A stretch of 64,000 nt of DNA from Aplysia californica (lineage: Eukaryota > Mollusca > Gastropoda > Aplysiida > Aplysiidae), in assembly GCF_000002075.1 (NCBI RefSeq), contig NW_004797752.1, forward strand, positions 290,918 to 354,917. Direction: 5' to 3'. Below are positions 29,401 to 34,790 of this stretch, piece by piece; position 1 is the stretch's first letter; the number at the start of each line of letters is the position of its first letter. The position numbers were made by a program, and so were the translations under genes. The notes below the pieces were generated by a model that searched no databases, had not been told where the DNA came from, and saw only the letters and a list, made by a program, of their open reading frames with translations.

Positions 29401-32400
29401 TCCCACTTTTCCTGATTTCGGTTGTGTCTCCTGGTTTTTTGTTTTCACATCTGTTGCGTCCGATTCCTAGAAAAAAAAATTCTGCAATCTCTTTTGTTTG
29501 GAAGCACCGCATGGACTTTTTGTCGGGAAGAACTTGGAACTGTATTTTCTAAAACATCAATGCCGGATCTAGTTGTTGACTCACGCACATTATTTCAACT
29601 AAAATCGGAAGTCGTATCGATTTTGAGTTCCGACTTGGATACTCTGCAAAAACTGTCAAAAATGTTATTAAAAAGTATAAAAACTTTGTTCTTTCAGCAT
29701 GTCCCAGAGACAGATGAAGGCAGTACAAGTGCTTGGATGAATGAGGTGGCTGCAGTGGTGTCCGAGGTGAGTTTGTTTTGATAAAATGTGTGGATGGACT
29801 TTTTGGCCGGTTGCACTTTTTCTTGTGACTCTGAACAAATACTCGGGTTGAATTTGATCTCTATACATTTTCAGCAAAATGGTTTTGAAAGTGTTGGGTT
29901 TTTTTTAGTGTATGAGTTTTTACAGCCCCCCCCCCCCGAAGAATTCAGCTTCCATTGGGCGCCGCAAACTGGCCGTGTGCCCGCACAGTCACGGAAAACA
30001 AAATCCATATTTTTACCCTCCTAAAAACACTGTGTTATCATGCATACACACAGACACTTGAAATATCCGAAGAAAGAGGAGCTTTTCCTCTTTTTAGTGG
30101 TATTAGCGTTTTGTGCATCGATTTTTGGGGTGACCTCGGTGGAACAGACACGTTGAGTGTATGGTATTAAATACTGAAATCTGATTCTTTGATATTTCAA
30201 GATGAAAAAATGCTCTTTCCGGTGATATATTTCTTAAGACTGTCCTTAAAGAATTAACAAGAGATTTGCGTGTGAAAACTTTCGATGCTGTTTTTTTTTT
30301 GGGACCAGTGATCAGACTGGCTATGGAAATATATAGGCAGATTAAAGCCCATTCATTCCTCTTCAAGAATAACGCAGCCATTATACGAAAATAAATACCA
30401 GACACTCCCCATCAGCGCGCAGCAGAGAAGCCGGTGATCGCGAGTGGTGATTGTCAACCTCCACTTGTATTTCTTGCCATTTTGGTCAAAAAGCCATGTT
30501 TACGTCAATAAATTTCCATCTTTTGGTTATATGATAGCCCTGAAAAAAATTGGGTTTATTCTCTATGTGCGTGGGTGTGTGTTTACAAGTTTTTGTGAAT
30601 GTCCATTCAAATTTAAGAATGTTATGACATCTCAAAGTGCAGACATTTTACAATTTTAAAATATAGCGTTTTTCTGCAACTTCAGATGCTCCAGTCTGTG
30701 GGAGACCCACTGGAAAAGAGAAAGAAATAATAAACTTCACAACATTAAACCCAAACTGGAACCGCAAAATCCTTCGGGCCACTCCAGAAGAGATGAAGTC
30801 ATTTTTACTTGATTACGCATCGGACACATGGCCCTAACACACAAATACCTCCTTCAGGGAGATGAGAAGCCGTTCCGTGTCGGATGTGACACAGATTTTT
30901 ACCTTTAGACACATTTTAACCGAATGTCTAGACTTCGGAAAGACCCGTAGGAAATGATTTAAATGCAAAAAATTGCAAGATATTTTTTCCGTCATTGTTC
31001 CCAACAGAATTTTAGATTTTGTGCAGGCCATTGGCCTTTGCCTTTATGGGAAATTATAAAAGAGAAATAAAATTGTTCAAAATTTTTGTTATTTAAAAGT
31101 TATTTTAAATTGAATATACACCGAATTTTAATATTTTAACATTTTAAAGTCTGATAGTTGACCAGCCGTGCAGTGAACTGTTGCAAATGCCACCTTGTGT
31201 TTCGCGCGCTCATATGACCTTATGCAGTTGCGAGCGCTGTAAAACCCCATACTAAACTAAAAACAACTTCAGATGTTCCTAACTTTGTTAAAAATGAAGC
31301 TATATATGTATAAATTTTGTATAAAAATGCTCAGAATAATAAATTCTATAAGGTGGTGCAGTTCACTATGAAATCAGAGGACTTTGAAATTTCAGTCTGT
31401 GGTACCTACTTCCGTAGTGCGTTTGAAGTCTGTGATGAGATATAATTTCTATTCAGGCACAAAGTTACAACCTTCCATTTTTAAAAAAAGATTGGTGGGA
31501 GCTGAGACTGATAATTAATAATAGTTAATACTAATACTAATATTTTCTATTTAACTTCTACTTCTATGCCTGACTTTATTTACTCTGATGACATCTTATT
31601 TGGTATCACTTTAGACCCGACAGATTTCTTGATTGAAAGGATATATTTACTTAACAAGACTAACGGAAACTATACATATATATATATATTAAATTGTTTC
31701 CTTTAAAAAGGGAGAAACATCAACACAGCATGTTTTTATACTGTCTCTGATAAATTTTACAAACATCAAGAATGACCTTTTTTTAAATTTTTCCTCTCTG
31801 CCTGTGCTGTGCTGCAGTCCATAAGGAGTCTGAGAGCTGATGACCTGAAGGTTATGTACACCAAGGAGCTGCTCAACGTGGCTGTAGCACTACAAAGCAG
31901 GCCCGACGTGCTCACACAGGTAATAATAATAATAAAAGCGTTTGTCTAGCGCTAATTCCCACTCAACAGCAAACGCTATGCACTTTACAATCTATATTAT
32001 TGCCACAGCAGACCTGACAGCATTCTGAAACAATCTGAACTTTCTGAGAAGCATGCAGTACAAGCTGCCATTTATAAATTTATCTAGGCACGTAAACACT
32101 AACATACTGACAAGATCTTTCACTTTTTATCATAGTCTATGGCCGGGTGCCCATTCCCACCTTGGTGAAGTAAGGAAAGTTAATGTGAAATAAAATGCCT
32201 TTCTCAAAGGCATAACGTCGGGCATGAGGCTCGAACCTCTGAACCCTCAACCTCATGATTACAACAAGTTTGGTGACATTGAGCACACACAAAGTGGTAG
32301 TTGTGGGTACCGTCTACTTTCTTCCTTGTTCCAGATCTACTGCTCAGTGCAAGACTCCGTAGTACATCACTTTTCAAAATGGTCTATGGCAGAGTTTTAC

Positions 32401-34758
32401 ACCAAGCAGTCGAGATGCTGTGGTGTAGTTTGCCCCATGCTGCTCATCATGGCTTTCATGGGTGGTTGGCCTGTGCTCTGGTGTGGTTTGCTACTTCTTT
32501 CCTATACGAAAATCTGTCATCCTTTTATCTCTCCTCCTTTTTCTGTGGTTATTCTCTTATACTATACCACCTCTAATCTTTGGTACTTATATTTATGACC
32601 TAGTACTAATTGTGTTGCAAGTGCTGTAAAACGCTTACTTAAAAAACACAACATCATGACGTTCTCTCAGCTGTAAGTTTTGTCTCTCCACAGCCTCCCT
32701 TCGGTCTAGAGGAGTTGCAGCAGCTGACTGGCCTCAAGTCCAAACTGAACACTGACCTACGCAGACTGGCCACAAAGGTTATTGCTGGTATAGAAAGGTA
32801 ACAGCCACAAGCTACTCATGCTAATGTGTGTGGGGTGGGGGGGGATTCTGTTCTGATATAAAAGTAAATATAGACATACATTTGGACTGGCTGAGTTCTC
32901 CACCATGAAGAAATGGATTTCTTATCTGTTTTGTCAATTTCATTAGTGTCATGGAGATCATATCAAAATACTGTGCAGATACCATTTATCAGTTTTGTTT
33001 GCATGAATCCAAGATCCCTCTGAATTTCAAAAAATTTCCCCATGCCTACTACAATTTCTTGTTCCAGCCCTACATTAAATCAAATTCACTCTCCTCTTAA
33101 TAATAATAATAATAATAATAAATAGCATTTATATAGCACATATCCCAGCTCAACAGCAGGCTCTATGCACTTTACACTATATTATTACCCCAGCAGACCA
33201 TAGAACACTCCGAAACATTCTCAGCTTCCCGGGAAGCATACAGTGCAAGCAGCTGATTAAGCGTTCAAACACTAACAAACTGACAAGATCTTTCGCTGTC
33301 TATAGCCGGGTGCCCATTCCCACCTGGGTGAAGTGAGAAAAATTCGTGTAAAGTGCCTTTCCCTAGGACACAACGTTGGGCCCCTGACGGGATTCGAACC
33401 CACGACCTTACGGTTGCGAGTCCGAGAGCCTAACCACTAGGCCACCGACGCCACCTTCCCTTCATCTTTCATGAACACTATTTGTTCAGTCAAATACTGC
33501 TGCTAATGGCCAAATGAAACGTAGATGAGATTTAAGTCAGAATCAGAATAATTTCCATGACAATTTTAAAAAATAGTTTCATTATGCTTTGTGTAAAGAT
33601 ATATTTCTATTGTGATGTGTTATTAATGTTTTTATTTGAAGAATAAAAATATAGATCTAGATCTGATAATAGAGCGGGACTGCCAAGCCAGTTTGAACTT
33701 TGTCAGATTTTAAAAATACAGTGGAATCTTGTTATAACGAGAGGGAGGGGACCGGTGCGAAATGTCCGTTATAGCAGGATTCTCGTTATTAGGGATCCAG
33801 TAATAAATTCAATGGAAATAGTAAAGTAGGCCTAATCTATGAGTTTGGTGTTCTGTTTATTCCTTTTTGTATTTCTCCTGATGATGATTTTGTTCAACAT
33901 AATCTCTAGGTCCTACTTGATCAAAAATCGAATCAGGTTTCTTTCTCTAGCACTAGCAATGTTGACAAATCGGCTTTGGCGATCAGAAAGAAGGGGCTCT
34001 GGCTCTGGGCTAACTTGCCCGCTGTGTTGTTCCCCACTTCACCACACCCTGTGGTGCGTTGCGTCTGCTTGCGCACGTCACACATTCACTCCATCTATCA
34101 CAGCATTGTGACCTCTCCATCCCGCACCAGAGAAGTGAGAGGCACGGTATGCCTAGATAATCTAGACTGGGCTGGCCTATCATGCGATGCGTTCTGCTTG
34201 TCTGCGCATGCCACACCCTCCCAACTCATTCACTCCGGCCTTCATTGTTGGTTCGCGTGGGCTTTCCCGTTCTTTGTTTCGCTGGATCGCCAACAACTTT
34301 CTCTACTGGCGAGGTTTTATATGTTCAATTGGTCTGTGTGCTGTGAACAGCAGCAGCATTATTCCGCTATAACTGACTCGCGTGACTGTCTGATTGCGCA
34401 ATAGCAGTATTTTATTTACAAAGATAAAGAAGGAAAAAAACGGGGTTTTAGAATAGTGTCTTTATAGCAGACTTCTCGTTGTTTCAGGACTCTTTATAAG
34501 TGGACTCCACTGTAATTTGCTTCAAATGTTTTTGCCAACAGGAGCCAGGGCAAAGCCGATGGGTCAAATACCAAAGGGCAAGGAAAGAAGAAAAAGAAGG
34601 GTAAAGGAAAGGCTGGAGAAAATGGACAGGCTCAAGTGAATGGACAAAAACAGACACCAGAGAGCAATTCAGGAAAGAAAAAGAAGAGAAAGCAGCCAGA
34701 GACTGACGCCAATGAGCAAGGAGAAATGCCTACAAAAAAGAAAGCAAAAAAGAATTAA
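68..34758 (+). CDS. MYBBP1A: MYBBP1A (Myb-binding protein 1A / Pol5 family), C-terminal 26 exons
   Basis: Spliced gene of 26 exons inside the window, about 855 codons, open at the left edge. Seen: all exons have AG acceptors and GT donors and join in phase. Recognition rests on the block at 14426-14568 (LPWQEVVTEVLLNLMSLQSH, like human WVEVLVEILLALLAQPSH), the following acidic Asp/Glu exon, the block LSDSEMFELDDMLAEVF, then RVLDLVEVLVK, and a Lys-rich tail with several nuclear localisation signals. Known for the family (DNA_pol_phi domain): a nucleolar HEAT-like repeat protein that binds Myb, PGC-1alpha and p53 and takes part in rRNA synthesis and nucleolar stress signalling; the yeast relative is Pol5. 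The human protein is about 1,330 residues, so several hundred N-terminal residues, the start codon and the promoter lie left of position 1. Introns are crowded with MITEs and SINEs. Exons are listed separately below. Confidence 0.93.
164..1055 (+). other. Intron, no feature recognised
   Basis: T-rich intron of MYBBP1A. The short frames here have no recognisable protein and lie in low-complexity sequence. Confidence 0.6.
1056..1208 (+). CDS. MYBBP1A: MYBBP1A window exon 2
   Basis: Codes 51 residues, FEQFQVKVKAEKINVQTLVV to the C-terminal HNFTRLVDL. Acceptor ctctcag, donor gtatga, phase 0 to 0. Joins exon 1 directly in frame. Confidence 0.85.
1262..1460 (-). mobile_element. piggyBac-type transposase N-terminal fragment at a TTAA end
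   Basis: TTAACCCATTGAGCCCTC at the left edge looks like a TTAA-targeting transposon end. The minus strand reads FTTQDVIDYFENLSELDVG and SEWDMECDSDDDMNEG, an acidic stretch typical of piggyBac transposase N-termini. No second end was found. Confidence 0.4.
1804..1880 (+). CDS. MYBBP1A: MYBBP1A window exon 3
   Basis: 77 bp after a polypyrimidine tract and tgcag. Codes MEKEEAAKFAETLTGVVKGA and a little more, ending two bases into a codon at donor gtgagt. The initial ATG is internal, not a translation start. Confidence 0.85.
2437..2863 (+). repeat. Direct repeat of about 90 bp, 336 bp apart
   Basis: 2437-2528 and 2773-2863 both read actgaagacgatcag (or actaaagacgatcag) ... actattaaacaagagaaagt ... 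catgctgtgtc, with only a few differences. The interval between them holds no recognised gene. Confidence 0.75.
2864..3842. other. Intron, nothing recognised apart from a GC-rich block
   Basis: AT-rich sequence with a GC-rich patch at about 3510-3620 (cccccgtgaccccgtcgtga). The patch partly mirrors 2000-2066 (ctcggggtcacggggttaa), so both may be ends of one decayed TTAA-type element, but I could not close the pair. Confidence 0.3.
3843..3913 (+). mobile_element. SINE-A tail fragment
   Basis: gtaaagcgcatagagcatgt ... catataaatttgg followed by (TTA)n is the 3' end of the tRNA-derived SINE seen whole at 33099-33455. The head is missing. Confidence 0.6.
4004..4175 (+). CDS. MYBBP1A: MYBBP1A window exon 4
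   Basis: 172 bp. Completes the split Leu codon of exon 3 and continues SSNDKDKGKQMESCLRCLHH to FHVNKKNSSIQH. Donor gtatgt. Exons 3 and 4 together give 83 whole codons. Confidence 0.87.
4292..4311 (+). repeat. (TTG)n microsatellite
   Basis: Six to seven TTG units in an intron; the flanking sequence to 4540 is not recognised. Confidence 0.85.
4606..6880 (-). mobile_element. Tc1-like transposon relic with a nested insertion
   Basis: Terminal inverted repeats of about 27 bp (24 matches) share TTCTGTCACACCC and are flanked by TA, the Tc1/mariner target. The minus strand keeps decayed transposase: near 6450-6490 a helix-turn-helix piece SAVARHVHVCRRTIKRLNKH; near 5225 MVWGGISALYFTHLATFQSN; near 5100 QDNARPQMATIRAT; near 5040 LNWPARLTSLNLAEHL; and the end AGRGHMRY, like the Tc1 ending GGHTRY. 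Several stops and frame changes mean it is dead. A second element (5564-6336) splits it. Confidence 0.85.
5564..6336. mobile_element. Non-autonomous hAT-like element nested in the Tc1 relic
   Basis: Ends CAGGGTCCCCACC and the inverse GGTGGGGACCCAG, flanked by the direct repeat TAGTTG (5558-5563 and 6337-6342). The interior (ccgaggctcgatcgggaa, tataggactccggaatt, two G-runs) matches the interior of 9184-10470 and the right edge of the window. Six bases of duplication is short for hAT, so the superfamily call is tentative. Confidence 0.6.
7098..7482 (-). mobile_element. SINE-C copy
   Basis: About 385 bp, minus strand; closely similar to 10737-11117 and 25812-26212. Contains gtgtctttaggccattcc and ends in the tail gcgctcaaatgacataatgt / gccgtaaaac that it shares with the shorter SINE-B family. 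Confidence 0.7.
7882..7981 (+). CDS. MYBBP1A: MYBBP1A window exon 5
   Basis: 100 bp after ctcctcag. Codes CETTMNLEEGKSDQKLCKTF, then a Gly-rich end that is completed in exon 6. Donor gtaagc. Confidence 0.87.
8391..8461 (+). CDS. MYBBP1A: MYBBP1A window exon 6
   Basis: 71 bp after gtcttttcag. Completes the Gly codon and reads SQKRAEHLQEYISLLLHLSQ, ending in phase 0 at donor gtaagt. Confidence 0.87.
8821..8871 (+). CDS. MYBBP1A: MYBBP1A window exon 7
   Basis: 51 bp, 17 residues ALMKADNVAPIKPWPEQ, with acceptor atcacag and donor gtatgt, phase 0. Confidence 0.84.
9184..10470. mobile_element. hAT-like non-autonomous element (type CAGAGATGCC)
   Basis: Perfect 14-bp inverted ends CAGAGATGCCAACC (9184-9197 and 10457-10470). 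Both flanks are ATTATTA-like but no clean 8-bp duplication is readable. The interior at 9300-9720 matches 5730-6120 and 63840-64000. A 29-bp unit (ggatgggtgatagtaaatta...) is duplicated in tandem at about 9863-9919, and GGTC repeats lie near the right end. No transposase domain seen. Confidence 0.7.
10737..11117 (+). mobile_element. SINE-C copy
   Basis: Begins ccggggcagtgccacc, contains ctttaggccattcccaaagg and ctgcctgat-like blocks shared with the copies at 7098 and 25812, and ends cgctcatatgaccttatgca ... gagcgccgtaaaac. Confidence 0.7.
11766..11816 (+). CDS. MYBBP1A: MYBBP1A window exon 8
   Basis: 51 bp, 17 residues LTEEWDKVYNLVTKIQK, phase 0. Acceptor gtgacag, donor gttggt. The intron before it is nearly 3 kb because a nested transposon block (9039-11449) sits in it. 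Confidence 0.84.
12100..12297 (+). mobile_element. SINE-B copy
   Basis: Block ctccttctttcctatcaaac ... gttactctcttgtaacgc ... cacttatatgaccttattgt ... gtgccgtaaaac with a taaaac-rich tail, matching the copies at 12878, 35359 and 37297. Confidence 0.65.
12642..12749 (+). CDS. MYBBP1A: MYBBP1A window exon 9
   Basis: 108 bp, 36 residues, KSNGEPSASDSAFLLLFLFL to FQTASDLLQ, phase 0. Acceptor gtcctcag, donor gtcagt. The Leu/Phe-rich helix is usual for the repeat fold. Confidence 0.87.
12878..13060 (+). mobile_element. SINE-B copy
   Basis: Good copy: ggttggcgggtgctctgatg, ttgttactctcttgtaacgc, gcgctcatatgacgttatgc, gagcgccgtaaaac, ending in ctaaaactaaaacta. Confidence 0.7.
13363..13429 (+). CDS. 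MYBBP1A: MYBBP1A window exon 10
   Basis: 67 bp, EVYVCYEKSSKKKQAKGSGD, a basic linker, ending one base into a codon. Acceptor caacacag, donor gtttgt. Confidence 0.85.
13430..13880 (+). other. Intron, no feature recognised
   Basis: AT-rich intronic sequence without recognised repeats or frames. Confidence 0.5.
14010..14240 (-). mobile_element. 3' end of an RTE-like LINE
   Basis: The minus strand reads RPRKRWIEGARKTVKNNITV followed by a stop and a gtaagtaaagta tail. This matches the 3' end of the LINE at 62160-63830 (GRPRKRWIEGVKETLRKHNI), so both belong to one clade. It is a short 5'-truncated copy beside a SINE-B tail. Confidence 0.65.
14275..14398 (+). mobile_element. SINE-B tail fragment
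   Basis: gtcgttactcttttgtaaca, cacttatgtgacctaattat and aagtgctgtaaaacgcttac. A possible tRNA-like head (tggtgtagtggttaagc at about 13890) precedes it, with the LINE fragment between. Confidence 0.6.
14426..14568 (+). CDS. MYBBP1A: MYBBP1A window exon 11 (diagnostic conserved block)
   Basis: 143 bp coding LPWQEVVTEVLLNLMSLQSH, then GRVVACVVLQSMSSHLTVGA and QLITE. This is the clearest family match in the window: human MYBBP1A (from memory) has WVEVLVEILLALLAQPSHLM and CSHLTPRALQLIL in the same order, just before an acidic stretch. Donor gttagt, phase 0. Confidence 0.92.
14569..15533 (+). other. Intron, no feature recognised
   Basis: Nothing beyond AT-rich intron and short spurious frames. 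Confidence 0.5.
15534..15824 (+). CDS. MYBBP1A: MYBBP1A window exon 12 (acidic domain)
   Basis: 291 bp, 97 residues, overwhelmingly Asp and Glu (for example EAEDGEDEDDDDLLDEDVPG), followed by VDEQFRASVKEALGAAAVKE, which resembles human VDQGFREQLMTVLQAGKALG. The acidic stretch is a hallmark of the family. The GAN/GAT-rich codons create a long Ser-rich antisense shadow frame. Confidence 0.9.
16490..17306. mobile_element. hAT-like element (type CAGACCTGCC) with 8-bp target duplication
   Basis: Ends TAGACTTGCCACTC and, inverted, AGACCTGCCACTC. Flanked by GGGTAATG (16482-16489) and GAGTAATG (17307-17314), which is the SINE target sequence duplicated. Interior carries (CA)n tracts and a roughly 120-bp unit repeated in tandem with cacccctggaaa and gtcagcttggcagtca. 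Part of 16790-16930 recalls the interior of 5564-6336. Confidence 0.75.
16530..17165 (+). repeat. Three (CA)n microsatellites
   Basis: CA runs at about 16533-16570, 17002-17021 and 17136-17162, each following aataatgataaaa or aataacaataaaa, so the CA tract is part of the repeated unit. Confidence 0.85.
17595..18172 (-). mobile_element. Long tRNA-headed SINE with SINE-B tail
   Basis: Right end on the minus strand shows a tRNA-like B box (cgggttcgaatctgg, 18128-18143), and left end the SINE-B tail (gcgctcatatgaccttatgc inverse, 17610-17650). The body includes ggatctttaacatgcgcaac. It is probably one long SINE or two adjacent ones. Confidence 0.5.
18212..18351 (+). CDS. MYBBP1A: MYBBP1A window exon 13
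   Basis: 140 bp, ELSDMSDSEMFELDDMLAEV then FRQKKKASAGKKSREEKKKE, ending in a split Arg codon. Matches the family pattern LGDEAMMALDQSLASLFAEQ followed by a Lys/Glu-rich helix. Acceptor ccctccag, donor gtttga. Confidence 0.92.
18352..19029 (+). other. Intron, no feature recognised
   Basis: AT-rich; a 68-codon frame (18533-18739) has no recognisable domain. Confidence 0.5.
19030..19087 (+). CDS. MYBBP1A: MYBBP1A window exon 14
   Basis: 58 bp completing Arg and coding VLDLVEVLVKSERCGDFVT. Human MYBBP1A has IRVLDLVEVLVTKQPENALV at this point. Donor gtaagc, phase 0. Confidence 0.92.
19455..19497. repeat. Perfect 14-bp hairpin
   Basis: GAATTCATGGCCTG (19455-19468) and its exact inverse CAGGCCATGAATTC (19484-19497) flank a 15-base loop inside an intron of MYBBP1A. 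No gene or transposon end was recognised around it. Confidence 0.8.
20320..20430 (+). CDS. MYBBP1A: MYBBP1A window exon 15
   Basis: 111 bp, 37 residues, ELLRPLLLLILKADAKENQA to LFRLLKSKAK, phase 0. Aligns with human LELLEPLLSIIRRSL. Donor gtaagg. A TTAA-flanked MITE starts 41 bp downstream. Confidence 0.91.
20472..21395 (+). mobile_element. TTAA-flanked MITE, copy 1 (piggyBac-like)
   Basis: 924 bp between TTAA at 20468-20471 and 21396-21399. Ends CTCACTT and, inverted, CTCACTT; subterminal block gttgcgtgacccccgccacg. A 106-codon frame (20698-21018) is open here and in copy 2, but the copies differ mostly by amino-acid replacements, so it looks unconstrained. TTAA targeting is the piggyBac habit; no transposase is encoded. 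Confidence 0.8.
22096..22171 (+). CDS. MYBBP1A: MYBBP1A window exon 16
   Basis: 76 bp, GLTDTVHTADEQKDFFQELL then DLAQT, ending one base into a codon. Acceptor cttccag, donor gttagt. The exon lies between two direct copies of the same ~920-bp MITE, so recombination between them would delete it. Confidence 0.88.
22275..23190 (+). mobile_element. TTAA-flanked MITE, copy 2
   Basis: 916 bp between TTAA at 22271-22274 and 23191-23194, same orientation as copy 1 and very similar by eye. It lies in the next MYBBP1A intron, so the two copies bracket exon 16. Confidence 0.8.
23432..23481 (+). CDS. MYBBP1A: MYBBP1A window exon 17
   Basis: 50 bp, VTEASHVQDISLACHIV, phase 0 at donor gtgagt. Acceptor ttttacag. 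Confidence 0.85.
23971..23997 (+). CDS. MYBBP1A: MYBBP1A window exon 18 (27-bp microexon)
   Basis: 27 bp, MNLNCVQAK, phase 0 to 0, with a strong T-tract acceptor (tttttttttttcag) and donor gtatgt. It lengthens the helix between exons 17 and 19. Because it is in-frame, it could be skipped without breaking the frame. Confidence 0.72.
24130..24258 (-). mobile_element. SINE-A internal fragment
   Basis: ttcacaatctatatattttt, accccagtagacctgatagc and attctgaatcaatct match the SINE-A body at 31980-32030; both ends are missing. Confidence 0.6.
24443..24504 (+). CDS. MYBBP1A: MYBBP1A window exon 19
   Basis: 62 bp, NSGKKCMKLLEETVKNVITK, ending two bases into Gly at GG|gtaagt. Acceptor gtcccag. Aligns with human TALSSFLTKRNSPL. 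Confidence 0.87.
24630..24790 (+). repeat. Dispersed repeat shared with 48128-48270
   Basis: Both read aatggtgtggatgaccca(g or a)gttg, then ggctctccatc or ggctgtccatc, then tcctatcgga. Family not recognised. Confidence 0.55.
25408..25459 (+). CDS. MYBBP1A: MYBBP1A window exon 20
   Basis: 52 bp completing Gly, then KSKQHLSFFSHLIDNDV, phase 0 at donor gtgagt. Acceptor atcacag. A decayed partial copy of its 3' half plus donor lies about 170 bp downstream (25540-25690). Confidence 0.87.
25540..25690 (+). pseudogene. Partial tandem copy of MYBBP1A exon 20 and its donor
   Basis: Seen: 25610-25656 (ttgatagagaatgacgagg...) aligns with exon 20 and its 5' intron across the splice donor with about 10 mismatches in 47 positions by eye. 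The frame reads KILKQSLFKKLIENDE against KSKQHLSFFSHLIDND. The donor (gtaagc) is intact. No acceptor AG is found in the phase needed to join exon 19; the expected place reads gg. It is therefore more likely a decaying duplicate than a used alternative exon. Confidence 0.5.
25812..26212 (+). mobile_element. SINE-C copy
   Basis: ccccggggcggtgctactga, ctttaggccattcccaaagg, ggggtgccttgatattcgaa and gattccctgtaaagacttct; tail decays to ctaaactaaagctaaaac. Confidence 0.7.
26365..26436 (+). CDS. MYBBP1A: MYBBP1A window exon 21
   Basis: 72 bp, 24 residues, ARYQFMCPMMVASLKDSSIK then LHGK, phase 0. Acceptor ttgacag, donor gtatgt. Confidence 0.86.
26553..27532. mobile_element. pogo/Tigger-like MITE (type CAGTAGTCTC), copy 1
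   Basis: 980 bp with inverted ends CAGTAGTCTCTGCCTAAACG and CAGTAGTCTCCGCCTAAACG, flanked by TA. TA target and CAGT ends are usual for pogo/Tigger elements. No transposase frame; poly-C tract near 27200. Confidence 0.75.
27631..27803 (+). repeat. Tandem duplication of about 82-90 bp
   Basis: Two units starting agagcccatatagt at 27631 and 27713, each with cactca(g or a)tgccact, aacattagttgc and gcaaacatt. Confidence 0.7.
28535..28730. mobile_element. pogo/Tigger-like short MITE (type CAGTGCAGC)
   Basis: 196 bp, ends CAGTGCAGCCTGTCTATAAC and inverted CAGTGCAGCTTCTCTATAAC, flanked by TA. Confidence 0.8.
28842..28889 (+). CDS. MYBBP1A: MYBBP1A window exon 22
   Basis: 48 bp, VICYSLLSSLMKKTQK, phase 0. 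Acceptor cttatgcag after a long T run, donor gtgagc. Confidence 0.85.
29333..29690. mobile_element. Possible left end of a hAT-like element (type CAGACCTGCC)
   Basis: cagacctgccactcatccca at 29338 matches the end of 16490-17306, followed by gatatcccgattttttgccc. No right end was found before exon 23, so it is at most a fragment. Confidence 0.45.
29698..29766 (+). CDS. MYBBP1A: MYBBP1A window exon 23
   Basis: 69 bp, HVPETDEGSTSAWMNEVAAV then VSE, phase 0. Acceptor ctttcag, donor gtgagt. Confidence 0.86.
29767..30680 (+). other. Intron, no feature recognised
   Basis: Contains a C-run near 29930 and short frames without recognisable content. Confidence 0.5.
30685..31090 (+). mobile_element. 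3' fragment of a Jockey/I-group LINE
   Basis: Frame reads RIGHMALTHKYLLQGDEKPF then RVGCDTDFY, followed after a frameshift near 30897 by RHILTECLDFGKTRRK and QDIFSVIVPNRILDFV. The R-x-GH...LTH-x-YLL...C...HIL-x-EC pattern is the standard C-terminal part of Jockey/I-type reverse transcriptase proteins. No endonuclease or RT core present. Confidence 0.7.
31196..31262 (+). mobile_element. SINE-B tail fragment
   Basis: gcgctcatatgaccttatgc then gttgcgagcgctgtaaaacc and a taaactaaaa tail. Confidence 0.7.
31263..31817 (+). other. Intron, no feature recognised
   Basis: AT-rich with a short (AT)n run near 31675-31690. Confidence 0.5.
31818..31919 (+). CDS. MYBBP1A: MYBBP1A window exon 24
   Basis: 102 bp, 34 residues, SIRSLRADDLKVMYTKELLN to SRPDVLTQ, phase 0. 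Acceptor gctgcag. Its donor (gtaata) runs straight into the AAT-repeat tail of a minus-strand SINE. Confidence 0.87.
31921..32275 (-). mobile_element. SINE-A copy abutting the donor of exon 24
   Basis: Minus-strand SINE with B box ggttcgagcctc (about 32225-32240), body ggccgggtgcccattcccac and acagcagacctgacagcatt, and a tail that reads (AAT)n on the plus strand from 31921. The splice donor of exon 24 is gtaata at 31920, so the SINE tail forms the donor's downstream bases. Confidence 0.8.
32440..32645 (+). mobile_element. SINE-B copy
   Basis: catggctttcatgggtggtt, ggtttgctacttctttccta, a diverged gttattctcttatac segment and aagtgctgtaaaacgcttac. Confidence 0.6.
32694..32797 (+). CDS. MYBBP1A: MYBBP1A window exon 25
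   Basis: 104 bp, PPFGLEELQQLTGLKSKLNT to RLATKVIAGIE plus a split Arg codon. Acceptor tccacag, donor gtaaca. Confidence 0.87.
33099..33455 (-). mobile_element. SINE-A, full-length tRNA-derived copy
   Basis: On the minus strand it begins ggcgtcggtggcctagtggt (A box) and has gtgggttcgaatcccg (B box), then the body cagctcaacagcaggc inverse and an (ATT)n tail at 33099-33123. The tRNA-like head plus a conserved 3' tail is the classic SINE layout. It serves as the reference copy for the fragments listed elsewhere. Confidence 0.88.
33719..34512. mobile_element. pogo/Tigger-like MITE (type CAGTGGA)
   Basis: 794 bp, ends CAGTGGAATCTTGTTATAAC and inverted CAGTGGAGTCCACTTATAAA, flanked by TA. Ends 29 bp before the acceptor-exon junction of the last MYBBP1A exon. 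A 142-codon frame inside (33976-34404) has no recognisable domain. Confidence 0.75.
34542..34758 (+). CDS. MYBBP1A: MYBBP1A terminal exon (Lys-rich tail and stop)
   Basis: 217 bp from acceptor ccaacag to TAA at 34756-34758. Codes a basic, low-complexity tail with KGQGKKKKKGKGK, SGKKKKRKQPE and KKKAKKN, matching the Lys-rich nucleolar-targeting C-terminus of the family. It starts only 29 bp after the end of a pogo-like MITE. Confidence 0.9.
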
Positions 34759-34784
34759 GTTATAGTAGGCTGTATTTTTTGGTT

Positions 34785-34790
34785 AATAAA
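34785..34790 (+). promoter_or_regulatory. MYBBP1A: Poly(A) signal AATAAA of MYBBP1A
   Basis: AATAAA 27 bp after the stop codon, followed by a TG-rich stretch (gtgattgtgggtg) of the kind found at cleavage sites. It implies a very short 3' UTR. Confidence 0.65.

Noticed and set aside
33375-33452. tRNA gene
   Set aside because: A and B boxes are present, but the body and (AAT)n tail show it is the head of a SINE; the same holds at 16210, 18130, 32230 and 38060.
33976-34404. 142-codon frame just before the last MYBBP1A exon
   Set aside because: It is internal to a TA-flanked MITE and contradicts the MYBBP1A splice pattern.
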